Below, in pieces: positions 9,289-16,129 of a DNA stretch of 64,000 nucleotides; the first letter of the stretch is position 1; every line of letters starts with the position of its first letter. The notes below the pieces were generated by a model. That model was not told the origin of the DNA, ran no database searches, and worked only from the letters and a program-made list of their open reading frames with translations. The translations under genes and the position numbers were made by a program. This DNA comes from Xenophilus aerolatus (GTDB lineage: Bacteria > Pseudomonadota > Gammaproteobacteria > Burkholderiales > Burkholderiaceae_C), in contig QAIB01000002.1 in assembly GCA_030418545.1 (NCBI GenBank), forward strand, positions 682,001-746,000, read 5' to 3'.

Positions 9289-10125
9289 ATGAGCGAGCAA
9301 CGCATCGAATGGATCCGCCACGACGACGGCGTCGTCGAGCTGCACCTGAACCGCCCCGACAAGATGAACGCGCTCGACCCGGCGATGTTCGACGCGCTGG
9401 TGTCCGCCGGCGAGCGCCTGCGCGATGACCGCACGGTGCGCGCCGTGGTGATCACCGGCCGCGGCAAGGCCTTCTGTGCGGGGCTCGACATGGAGTCCTT
9501 CGCGCGCATGGGCGACGAAGCCGCGGGCGCCGGCGTGCTGGGGCAGGGCGGACGCACCGACCTGATCGAACGCACGCACGGCATCTCCAACGCCGCGCAG
9601 TACGTGGCCCTGGCCTGGCGCGAGGTGCCGGTGCCGGTGATCGCCGCCGTGCACGGCGTGGCCTTCGGCGGCGGGCTGCAGGTGGCGCTGGGTGCCGACC
9701 TGCGCCTGGTCACGGCCGACACACGGATGTCCGTCATGGAGATCAAGTGGGGCCTGGTGCCCGACATGGGCGGCACGCCGCTGCTGCGGGCGCTGGTGCG
9801 CGACGACGTGGCGCGTGAGCTGACCTACACCGGCCGCATCGTGGCCGGCGAGGAAGCCGTGTCGCTGGGCCTGGCCACGCGCGTGGTGGCCGACCCGCTC
9901 GCCGAGGCGCAGCGCCTCGCGCACGAGATCGCGGCACGCAGCCCCGACGCCATCCGCGGCGGCAAGCGCCTGCTCAACGCCATGGCGAACCCCAGCGTGA
10001 GCGACGCCGAACTGCTGCTGGCCGAGTCGAAGGAGCAGCAGGCGCTGATCGGCAGCCCCAACCAGACCGAAGCGGTGCGCGCCAACATGGAAAAGCGCGT
10101 GCCGCGCTTTGCGGATCCGGCCTGA
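9289..10125 (+). CDS. Enoyl-CoA hydratase/isomerase (crotonase) family protein
   Basis: 278 residues. The crotonase fold signature is intact: an oxyanion hole around GKAFCAGLDM (about residues 61-70) and HGVAFGGGLQVALGADLR, then MEIKWGLVPDMGG. The aspartate in PDMGG rather than glutamate, with the LVPDMGG context, is common in members other than classical hydratases, so exact reaction is open. ATG 9289 follows CAAGGAGACACCGGC, a good Shine-Dalgarno. Soluble acyl-CoA enzyme, divergent from the PhoX-like gene. Confidence 0.9.
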   Translation: MSEQRIEWIRHDDGVVELHLNRPDKMNALDPAMFDALVSAGERLRDDRTVRAVVITGRGKAFCAGLDMESFARMGDEAAGAGVLGQGGRTDLIERTHGISNAAQYVALAWREVPVPVIAAVHGVAFGGGLQVALGADLRLVTADTRMSVMEIKWGLVPDMGGTPLLRALVRDDVARELTYTGRIVAGEEAVSLGLATRVVADPLAEAQRLAHEIAARSPDAIRGGKRLLNAMANPSVSDAELLLAESKEQQALIGSPNQTEAVRANMEKRVPRFADPA

Positions 10126-10138
10126 GCATTCGTCAGTT

Positions 10139-10214
10139 TTTCATGCCAAATCGGCCTGCGGCGCCCGTGGGACGGGCGCGAGCAGCTATCAATTTGGTAT
10201 CAATTTGGTAGCAA
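10139..10214 (+). repeat. Dispersed repeat family A, copy 2
   Basis: In the convergent gap between the crotonase and nitroreductase genes. It contains CCTGCGGCGCCCG, a loop, CGGGCGC, GAGCAGCTATC, and ends with a small tandem duplication of TATCAATTTGG before GTAGCAAAAA. The GCGCCCG/CGGGCGC arms can form a 7-bp hairpin, so it may also end transcription. Confidence 0.75.
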
Positions 10215-10224
10215 AAAGGCGTGT

Positions 10225-10917
10225 TCAATCGCCGTGGAAGCGCACCCACTCGTCCAGCGACGCGCGTTCCGATACCAGCCCATTGACCGGGTGCGCCGGG
10301 TCGCGCCGCCCGATCGCCATGCCGCAGAACACCATGCGGCTGTCGGGCCAGTCGAGGAAGCGGCTGATTGTCTGCGGGTAGAAGGCCCAGCACTCCTGCG
10401 GGCAGCTGTCGAGGCCGCGCTCGCGAAGCAGCAGCATCACCGTCTGCAGGAACATGCCCAGGTCGGCCCACTGGGGCGGGCCCATCAGCCGGTCGACGGA
10501 GCACATCAGCGCCGCCGGCGCGCCGAAGAAGGCATAGTTGTTGGCAAACCAGCGGCGCCGCGCCGCCTTGTCTTCGCGCGGGATGCCCAGCAGCGCGTAC
10601 ATGTCCTCGCCGACGCGGAAGCGCCGGTCGCGCCAGGGCGCAGGCAGCGAGGGCGGGTACACGTCGTAGGCCGGCGCTTCGGGCTCGGCGCCGGGGGCCA
10701 GCCGGTCCTGCATCAGCGCCTTGAAGTCCGCGAGCCGCCGGCCTGTCAGCACGTCCACATGCCAGGGCTGCAGGTTGCCGCCGGAGGGCGCGCGCGCTGC
10801 GATCTCCAGCACCTCGCGCAGCGTGTCGGTCGATACCGGGTCGGGAAGAAAGGCGCGCACCGACAGCCGGCTGCGCACCGCATCGCTGACGGACAGGGAA
10901 GGGGAGGATGAGGCCAT
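10225..10917 (-). CDS. Nitroreductase family protein
   Basis: 230 residues from ATG 10917 (a GTG at 10926 is the alternative). FMN-dependent oxidoreductase fold. The N-terminal RSRLSVRAF and APSGGNLQPWHV segments are the flavin-phosphate contacts of the family, and the C-terminal GMAIGRRDPAHPVN block closes the flavin site. Probably a soluble NAD(P)H-dependent enzyme acting on nitro or quinone compounds. It is convergent with the crotonase gene. Confidence 0.9.
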   Translation of the reverse strand: MASSSPSLSVSDAVRSRLSVRAFLPDPVSTDTLREVLEIAARAPSGGNLQPWHVDVLTGRRLADFKALMQDRLAPGAEPEAPAYDVYPPSLPAPWRDRRFRVGEDMYALLGIPREDKAARRRWFANNYAFFGAPAALMCSVDRLMGPPQWADLGMFLQTVMLLLRERGLDSCPQECWAFYPQTISRFLDWPDSRMVFCGMAIGRRDPAHPVNGLVSERASLDEWVRFHGD

Positions 10918-10990
10918 CCGCCGCACTGTAGCCAGCCGACACCGGCCATGCTGAGCCTGGCGTGACTGGGCGGCGCGCGACGCGGCCTGG

Positions 10991-11227
10991 TCAGTCGCAG
11001 CGGAACAGCACGCCGTCCTTCGGCAGGGCGTCGCCGCGCGGCTCGGTCAGGAAGCGGATCGGTGCGCCGTCGATGCGGCAGAAGGCCATCGCCTGCGCCT
11101 CGTCGGGCGCCTTGAGCACACCGTCGTAGAGGCGCACCACGCCGGCGGTGGGCGGCATCACGCAGCCGGTGAGCAGGGCAAACGCGGGGGCCAGGGTGGC
11201 GAAGGCGATGGGGTGGAGCGATTTCAC
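10991..11227 (-). CDS. Small putative lipoprotein
   Basis: 78 residues from a GTG start at 11227. The signal peptide (KSLHPIAFATLAPAFALLTGC) ends in an LLTGC lipobox, so the mature cysteine should be acylated by Lgt. The mature part is only about 57 residues and contains two further cysteines near MAFCRID and at the LFRCD end, which could form a disulphide. No known family is recognised. First of three small minus-strand genes before the tRNA pair. Confidence 0.6.
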   Translation of the reverse strand: MKSLHPIAFATLAPAFALLTGCVMPPTAGVVRLYDGVLKAPDEAQAMAFCRIDGAPIRFLTEPRGDALPKDGVLFRCD

Positions 11228-11328
11228 CGAGACGATGGTAGCGGCGCAGGTGCCAGTGACGCGGCCCCCGCTCTTTGAAGACGTTTTGACGACGTCCGCT
11301 GCGCAGGCAGTGCGCAGCGCAGCTGGAT

Positions 11329-11598
11329 TCACGACCCTTGTTCGGCCAGCAGCCAAGGCCGCTCGTTCACTTGAGCCACCAGGCGCCACGAGACGCCGGG
11401 GCAGTCACGTGGATGGCGTGGCAGGCGCTTGTCTTCCCGGGACTGCAAAGGCTTGGCGGCCACGCACACGGTCTCGAAGCCGCAACCCGAGCACTGGTAG
11501 ATGCCTGTGACGGGCGCGAATTGACCTGGCCTGTAGCGCGCCTCGAACTGTGGTGCCCTGGACAGCTTCAGGCCAGGTCCAAAGGTGAGGAAGGCCAT
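11329..11598 (-). CDS. Small zinc-ribbon-like protein
   Basis: 89 residues. YQCSGCGFETVC in the middle and a later P-x-x-C-P-G-V-S-W-R-L-V segment resemble a family of short bacterial proteins with a single zinc-ribbon-like CxxC and a distal cysteine followed by W-x-L. The role is unknown. The start at 11598 is the only ATG giving the full domain. The gene lies just downstream, on the same strand, of the small gene at 11605-11826 (six bases apart), so they are probably co-transcribed. Confidence 0.6.
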   Translation of the reverse strand: MAFLTFGPGLKLSRAPQFEARYRPGQFAPVTGIYQCSGCGFETVCVAAKPLQSREDKRLPRHPRDCPGVSWRLVAQVNERPWLLAEQGS

Positions 11599-11604
11599 CG
11601 ATCG

Positions 11605-11826
11605 TCAGTTAGGGGAACCCACGACGGCGCGTCGATGATGCAGCGCTGCGCCTCGGACACGGGAATGCATCAGGCGTGCGGCCTCCCGAAGGCGAGCGGC
11701 CAGCCCGTCGAGTTCTTCGCGGTCCGGCATCTCCTCCGGAGAAGCATGCGCTATACGCGCCTCGTAGTCATCGGTCAGCTCGACCCAGCGGGCAAAGTCC
11801 TCGCCCAGGGGATGAAGTTGGTCCAT
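11605..11826 (-). CDS. Small hypothetical protein, paralogue of 42312-42530
   Basis: 73 residues from ATG 11826. The opening LGEDFARWVELTDDYEARI closely resembles LGESFSEWQALTDAYAEGL of the 72-residue protein at 42312. Both then continue as a charged helical region with LDGLAARLREAARLM versus LAGLADRLAHYAALF. This looks like a two-member family within one window. No cysteines, no membrane segment, no known domain. Confidence 0.65.
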   Translation of the reverse strand: MDQLHPLGEDFARWVELTDDYEARIAHASPEEMPDREELDGLAARLREAARLMHSRVRGAALHHRRAVVGSPN

Positions 11827-12296
11827 GTCGGTCTCCGTCTCTTGCGTCCATGACAAAAAAAATGGCGCGACTTGCACGCGGTGCATGTAGGACGTCAAGC
11901 TGATCGGGGCCCTGGCGAGTCCGGTGTTGCGTGATGACCGACGCGGCCCGCATGAGCTCTGCGCGGGCATCAGCGGGCGTGGAGCGGGCCGTGCTCGCCC
12001 CCCGTGCTGCCAAAGAAAAAGCCCGCGCGTCGGCGGGCTTCTTTCCGGTGTGTGGTCGTGGACTCTTACGCGGTCCACGCTACGTGCTTGCAACAGCAGT
12101 GCCGCCCAGTTATTTCTTGTCATTGGCGCCAGTGCTCGACAGTCCGCCGCGAGATACGGGGACCAGGTCGGTCGTGACCTGATGGGGCGATTGTACCTGC
12201 CGGGGCCGGGTGGGACGATGCTGCACAGGCTCTTCGGCGTCGCAGAGGAAAGAGCGAGGCAGAGGATGCGCGGAAGACGGGTGCGGGATCCTGGGG
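11827..12296. other. 470-base gap without a supported protein gene
   Basis: Holds an A8 run at about 11852, the terminator-like hairpin at 12019-12040, and a second hairpin with 7-bp arms CGTGGAC/GTCCACG (12057-12063 and 12073-12079). A short minus-strand frame opens at 12123 but runs through the terminator, so I do not call it. The stretch from 12296 down to 12040 is probably the tail of the tRNA transcript. Confidence 0.5.
12013..12040 (-). terminator. Rho-independent terminator after the tRNA transcript
   Basis: Arms AAGCCCGC (12019-12026) and GCGGGCTT (12033-12040) with a 6-nt loop. Read on the minus strand the hairpin is followed by a T-rich TTTCTTTGG tract, so it would stop transcription coming from tRNA-Arg. 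Confidence 0.7.
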
Positions 12297-12373
12297 TGGC
12301 CTGCCCGGAGGGGCTCGAACCCCCGACCTGCTGCTTAGAAGGCAGCTGCTCTATCCAGTTGAGCTACGGGCAG
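12297..12373 (-). tRNA. tRNA-Arg (TCT)
   Basis: A 77-nt cloverleaf on the minus strand including encoded CCA (12297-12299). Acceptor arms CTGCCCG/CGGGCAG pair over seven bases. The anticodon loop CTTCTAA gives anticodon TCT, reading AGA. The T-loop GTTCGAG is canonical. It lies 42 bases downstream of tRNA-Pro in the same direction, so both are probably cut from one transcript. Confidence 0.95.
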
Positions 12374-12415
12374 ATTCCTGTGGCAGGAATGCGGTGGGAG
12401 GCGGGATGAAAAAGG

Positions 12416-12492
12416 TGGTCGGAGCGGCGGGATTCGAACTCGCGACCCTCTGCTCCCAAAGCAGATGCGCTACCAGGCTGCGCTACGCTCCG
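12416..12492 (-). tRNA. tRNA-Pro (TGG)
   Basis: A 77-nt cloverleaf on the minus strand with encoded CCA (12416-12418), discriminator A, and acceptor arms CGGAGCG/CGCTCCG. The anticodon loop TTTGGGA gives TGG, reading CCA and, by wobble, other proline codons. The T-loop is GTTCGAA. Confidence 0.95.
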
Positions 12493-12548
12493 ACGAACTG
12501 CGCATTCTACCCACAGAAAAACCGCGCCCCGCCCCGACGCGCGGCGCG

Positions 12549-13253
12549 TCAACGCCGTTCGTACTGCGACTTGCCGAAAAGGATGTCGCGCGCCTTGTCG
12601 TCGGTGATGGGCTTGCGCAGGTCGGCCAGCACCTTCACCCCGCGCTGCACGGCGGGGCGGGCGGCAATGCGGTCGAACCAGGCCTTCAGGTGCGGGTACT
12701 CGGTCAGCACGATGCCCTGGTTCTCCCAGCTGCGCAGCCACGGGAAGATGGCGATGTCGGCGATGGTGTAGTCGTCGCCCGCGATGAAGGCACTCTTCGA
12801 CAGGCGCTTGTCGATCACGCCATACAGGCGCTTGGCTTCGTTGGTGTAGCGGTCGATGGCGTAGCCGATCTTCTCGGGCGCGTACATGCGAAAGTGGTGT
12901 GCCTGGCCCAGCATGGGCCCCACGCCGCCCATCTGGAACATGAGCCACTGCAGCACCTCGTAGCGCGCGCGGTCGCCCTCGGGCAGGAACCGCCCGGTCT
13001 TGCCGGCCAGGTACACGAGGATGGCGCCGGATTCGAACAGCGAGATGGGCTGGCCGTCCGGGCCCTCGGGGTCGGTGATGGCCGGGATCTTGTTGTTGGG
13101 GCTGATGGCGAGGAACTCGTCGGTGAACTGGTCACCCTGGCCGATGTTGATGGGATGCACGCGGTAGGGCAGGCCGGTCTCCTCGAGCAGGATGTGGACC
13201 TTGTGACCATTGGGCGTGGGCCAGGAATAGACGTCGATGGGCGCTTGGGGCAT
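12549..13253 (-). CDS. Glutathione S-transferase family protein (YfcG-like)
   Basis: 234 residues. The N-terminal thioredoxin-like half begins IDVYSWPTPNGHKVHILLEE, in which S-x-x-T-P-N-G matches the Nu-class/YfcG active site. NNKIPAI is the conserved cis-proline region and FESGAILVYLA the glutathione-binding loop. A helical C-terminal domain follows, with FIAGDDYTIADIAIFPW typical of GSTs. Likely a disulphide-bond oxidoreductase or glutathione-dependent detoxification enzyme. Start ATG 13253. Confidence 0.92.
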   Translation of the reverse strand: MPQAPIDVYSWPTPNGHKVHILLEETGLPYRVHPINIGQGDQFTDEFLAISPNNKIPAITDPEGPDGQPISLFESGAILVYLAGKTGRFLPEGDRARYEVLQWLMFQMGGVGPMLGQAHHFRMYAPEKIGYAIDRYTNEAKRLYGVIDKRLSKSAFIAGDDYTIADIAIFPWLRSWENQGIVLTEYPHLKAWFDRIAARPAVQRGVKVLADLRKPITDDKARDILFGKSQYERR

Positions 13254-13377
13254 GGTGCTCGGCTTCCGTCGGATTCGAAGGGGTGAATGGGGCCGGCCAG
13301 CATAGCGGCGGCCCCGCCCGCTTGCCGGCGCCGGTGGCGCCGCCCCGCCGGGCGCGTGGGCTTGAACGGCGCGCCGT

Positions 13378-15024
13378 TCAGGCCACCGGCGCCAGGTGCC
13401 GGTGGATCTGCGCCACCGCGGCCGCGCCTTCGCCGATGGCGCCGCCCACTCGCTTGACCGAGCCGGAGCGCACATCGCCGATCGCGAACACGCCGGCGAT
13501 GCTCGCTTCGAGCGGCGCCGCGCCGTTGCGGCCGGTGCACACGAAGCCGGCATGGTCGACCTCGACGCCGCAGTCCTGGAGCCAGCCGGTCTCGGGGTCG
13601 GCGCCGATGAAGAGGAACACGTTGCGCGTGTCGCAGCGGTAGTCCTCGCCGCTCTGGCGGTTGTGCCAGAAGGCGCCGGCCAGCCCGGTGGTGGGGTCGC
13701 CGTCGAGCCGCAGCAGTTCGGTGTACGGATGCAATTCGATGTTGGGGGCGGCCTCGATGCGCTCGATGAGGTAGCGCGACATGCTGGCCGCCAGCGACGG
13801 GCCGCGGATCAGCACCGACACCTTGGCCGCGTGCTGCGACAGGAACACCGCCGCCTGGCCGGCCGAGTTGCCGCCGCCGACCAGGGCCACCTCCTGCTGG
13901 TTGCACAGCTTGGCCTCGATGGCCGAGGCCCAGTACCAGACGCCGCGGCCCTCGAACTCGGCCAGGCGCGGCACGGCCGGTCGCCGGTAGCGCGCGCCGC
14001 TGGCCGCCACCACGGTGCGCGAGCGCAGCACGCGCCCGTCGGCCAGGCGCAGGTGCAGGGCGCCGTCGGGGTTGTCGCGGGCGCAGTCCAGGCCGACGAC
14101 TTCGACCGGGATCAGCATCTCGACGCCGAACTTCTGCGCCTGCACGAAGGCGCGCCCGGCCAGCGCCTGGCCCGAGATGCCGGTCGGAAAGCCCAGGTAG
14201 TTCTCGATGCGTGCGCTGGCGCCGGCCTGGCCACCGAAGGCGCGGCAGTCCAGAACTGCCACACGCAAGCCTTCCGAGGCCGCATAGACGGCCGCCGCCA
14301 GGCCCGCAGGCCCGGCACCGACGATGGCGACGTCGTACAGCGTGTCCAGCGGCGTGCTGTCGAACATGCCCAGGCAGCGCGCCAGCGCGTCCTCGTTGGG
14401 GTTGGGCAGCACCGAGCCGTCGGGACACACCACCAGCACCTGGCAGCGGCCGTAGCGTTCCAGCACGGCGGCGGCGTCGGGGTCCTGGCTGGCGTCGACC
14501 AGGTGGTAGGGGTGGCCGTTGCGACGCAGGAAGTTCTGCAGCCGCGCCATGTCGGCCGCATCGGGGTCGCCCAGCAGCACCGGGCCGCTGTGGCCGGATT
14601 CGATGAGCGCCACGCGGCGCAGGATGAGGGCGCGCGTGATGCGCTCGCCCAGGTCGGCCTCGGCGATCAGCAGCGCACGCAGCGAGGCGGGCGGCACCAC
14701 CAGCGCCTCGACCTCGCCCTCGGCGTGGCCGTCGACCAGGGCGGGCCGGCCGGACAGCTGCCCGACCTCGGCGGTGAACTCGCCGGGCCCCTGGCGCACG
14801 ATCGGCACCACGTGCCCCAGGCCGTCGCGCTGGCTCACGGCGATCACGCCGTGCAGCACCACCAGCATGCCGGGGCCGACCTCGCCGGCCGTGAAGATGC
14901 GCGTGCCGTCGGGGTAGCGCTCCAGCGTGCCGAAGCGCGCCACGCGCGCCATGTCGGCGTCGCCGAGCACGGGAAACATCTGGTGGCGACGGCTGTCCAT
15001 GTCGGTGGGGCCGGTCTGGGCCAT
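13378..15024 (-). CDS. Cyclic-nucleotide-binding-domain / thioredoxin-reductase-like FAD protein
   Basis: 548 residues from ATG 15024. Three parts are visible: a CRP-like cyclic-nucleotide-binding domain at about residues 15-130 (FTAGEVGPGMLVVLHGVIAV), a short thioredoxin-like linker at about 140-215, and a TrxR-like flavoprotein from about 225. The flavoprotein has FAD motif GAGPAGLAAAVYAASEG and a second dinucleotide motif VGGGNSAGQAAVFLS. The redox-active CxxC of genuine thioredoxin reductase is absent, so it should not reduce thioredoxin in the classical way. Its role is unknown. Confidence 0.85.
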   Translation of the reverse strand: MAQTGPTDMDSRRHQMFPVLGDADMARVARFGTLERYPDGTRIFTAGEVGPGMLVVLHGVIAVSQRDGLGHVVPIVRQGPGEFTAEVGQLSGRPALVDGHAEGEVEALVVPPASLRALLIAEADLGERITRALILRRVALIESGHSGPVLLGDPDAADMARLQNFLRRNGHPYHLVDASQDPDAAAVLERYGRCQVLVVCPDGSVLPNPNEDALARCLGMFDSTPLDTLYDVAIVGAGPAGLAAAVYAASEGLRVAVLDCRAFGGQAGASARIENYLGFPTGISGQALAGRAFVQAQKFGVEMLIPVEVVGLDCARDNPDGALHLRLADGRVLRSRTVVAASGARYRRPAVPRLAEFEGRGVWYWASAIEAKLCNQQEVALVGGGNSAGQAAVFLSQHAAKVSVLIRGPSLAASMSRYLIERIEAAPNIELHPYTELLRLDGDPTTGLAGAFWHNRQSGEDYRCDTRNVFLFIGADPETGWLQDCGVEVDHAGFVCTGRNGAAPLEASIAGVFAIGDVRSGSVKRVGGAIGEGAAAVAQIHRHLAPVA

Positions 15025-15085
15025 GGGCACTCCTGGTCTTTTCGGATGTGAGGGGCGGGTCGGCGCCATTAGACGCCAGCCGCGG

Positions 15086-15114
15086 CCGTCATCCAACTGC
15101 CACGGGCATGTCAT
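15086..15114 (+). promoter_or_regulatory. Pho-box-like array upstream of olsB
   Basis: Three heptamers at exact 11-base spacing: CCGTCAT (15086-15092), CTGCCAC (15097-15103) and ATGTCAT (15108-15114). They fit the PhoB consensus of CTGTCAT-type direct repeats separated by four bases, with one or two mismatches each. The last heptamer ends 52 bases before the olsB ATG. No good -10 hexamer was found at the expected distance. Confidence 0.6.
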
Positions 15115-15166
15115 CCCGGCTTCATGCCGCGCCACCAGACTGCGCGGCGACATCACAGCCCATCCA

Positions 15167-16024
15167 ATGAAAGACCTGCCCATTCCCACCCTCGCCCTGG
15201 CCGGGCTGGACCTGCGCCGCACGCTGTGGCCCACCCCCGTGCCGACCGCGCCGCGCGCGCCCGGCCTGCCGGCCGAGGTCCCCGCCGCTTCCGCTCAGCG
15301 CGGCCTGGTGGTCGGCTGGGCCCGCCACCAGGACGAGGTGCGGGCCGCGCAGCGCCTGCGCCACGACGTCTTCGCCGGCGAGATGGGCGCGCGGCTGAGC
15401 ACGCCGCTGCCGGGCCACGACGTCGACCTGTTCGACGACTTCTGCGAACACCTGCTGGTGCGCGACGAGGCCACCGGCCAGGTGATCGGCACCTACCGCG
15501 TCCTCACCCCCGCCCAGGCGCGGCGTGTGGGCGGCACCTACAGCGACACCGAATTCGACCTGACGCGGCTGCGCGGCCTGCGCGAGCGCATGGTCGAGCT
15601 GGGCCGCAGCTGCGTGCACCGCGACCACCGCCAGGGCGGCGTCATCATGGCGCTCTGGGGCGCGCTGGCTGCCTTCATGCACCGCAACCAGCTCGACACC
15701 ATGATCGGCTGCGCGAGCATCCCCATGTGGCACAACGGCGTGACCACCGGCGACGCGGCGGCCAGCATCTGGCGCCAGGTGTCGCAGACGCACATGGCAC
15801 CGATCCAGTACCACGTGCAGCCGCGCCTGCCGCTCCCGGTGGAGCGGCTGGACGACTCGCTCGCCATCGAGCCGCCGGCGCTCATCAAGGGCTACCTGCG
15901 CTTGGGCGCCAAGGTGCTCGGCGCCCCGGCCTGGGACCCGGACTTCAACACCGCGGACCTGCCGATGCTGATGCGCATCGCCGACCTGCCGCCGCGCTAC
16001 CGGCGCCATTTCCTCGGCGACTGA
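15167..16024 (+). CDS. olsB: OlsB-type ornithine N-acyltransferase (GNAT fold)
   Basis: 285 residues. Family role: OlsB moves a 3-hydroxyacyl group from ACP to the alpha-amino group of ornithine, giving the lyso-lipid that OlsA completes to ornithine lipid. Diagnostic segments of this acyltransferase family are RLRHDVFAGEMG, DFCEHLLVRD...GTYRVLTP, YSDTEFDLTRL, ELGRSCVHRDHR and IGCASIP. No olsA lies in the window. Ornithine lipids replace phospholipids under phosphate limitation in several bacteria, consistent with the Pho-like heptamers upstream and the adjacent ppk/pst/pho genes. Confidence 0.82.
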   Translation: MKDLPIPTLALAGLDLRRTLWPTPVPTAPRAPGLPAEVPAASAQRGLVVGWARHQDEVRAAQRLRHDVFAGEMGARLSTPLPGHDVDLFDDFCEHLLVRDEATGQVIGTYRVLTPAQARRVGGTYSDTEFDLTRLRGLRERMVELGRSCVHRDHRQGGVIMALWGALAAFMHRNQLDTMIGCASIPMWHNGVTTGDAAASIWRQVSQTHMAPIQYHVQPRLPLPVERLDDSLAIEPPALIKGYLRLGAKVLGAPAWDPDFNTADLPMLMRIADLPPRYRRHFLGD

Positions 16025-16056
16025 CGCACGGCGCCCACGCCAAGCGGCGAAGAACG

Positions 16057-16107
16057 CTGTCACGGGGCTGTCATGTGGCGTGATGACACTTCCGTGACGG
16101 CTGTCAT
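16057..16107 (+). promoter_or_regulatory. Pho box upstream of ppk
   Basis: CTGTCAC-GGGG-CTGTCAT at 16057-16074 is a near-perfect PhoB direct repeat. A further CTGTCAT half-site lies at 16101-16107 and an inverted half (ATGACAC) at 16083-16089. A CAGAAT hexamer at 16116-16121 could be a -10. If used, it would start the transcript only a few bases before the ppk ATG. The first box shows that the long upstream in-frame start at 16073 is not the real one. Confidence 0.75.
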
Positions 16108-16129
16108 GTTTGCCGCAGAATCAGATTTC

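Noticed and set aside
6670-10125. An 1151-codon plus-strand frame ending with the crotonase
   Set aside because: Only the part from ATG 9289 (with Shine-Dalgarno) is crotonase. The rest is antisense to the PhoX-like, DUF488 and pseudouridine synthase genes.
10190-10210. The direct repeat TATCAATTTGG as the beginning of a CRISPR array
   Set aside because: Only two adjacent units, no spacers, and no cas genes. It is an internal duplication at the end of a family A repeat.
12016-12123. A short minus-strand ORF starting at 12123 in the tRNA-downstream gap
   Set aside because: It reads straight through a strong terminator hairpin and has no Shine-Dalgarno or family match.
12297-12492. The tRNA pair as an integration site of a genomic island
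   Set aside because: There is no integrase gene nearby and no repeated tRNA 3' end. Flanking genes look ancestral.
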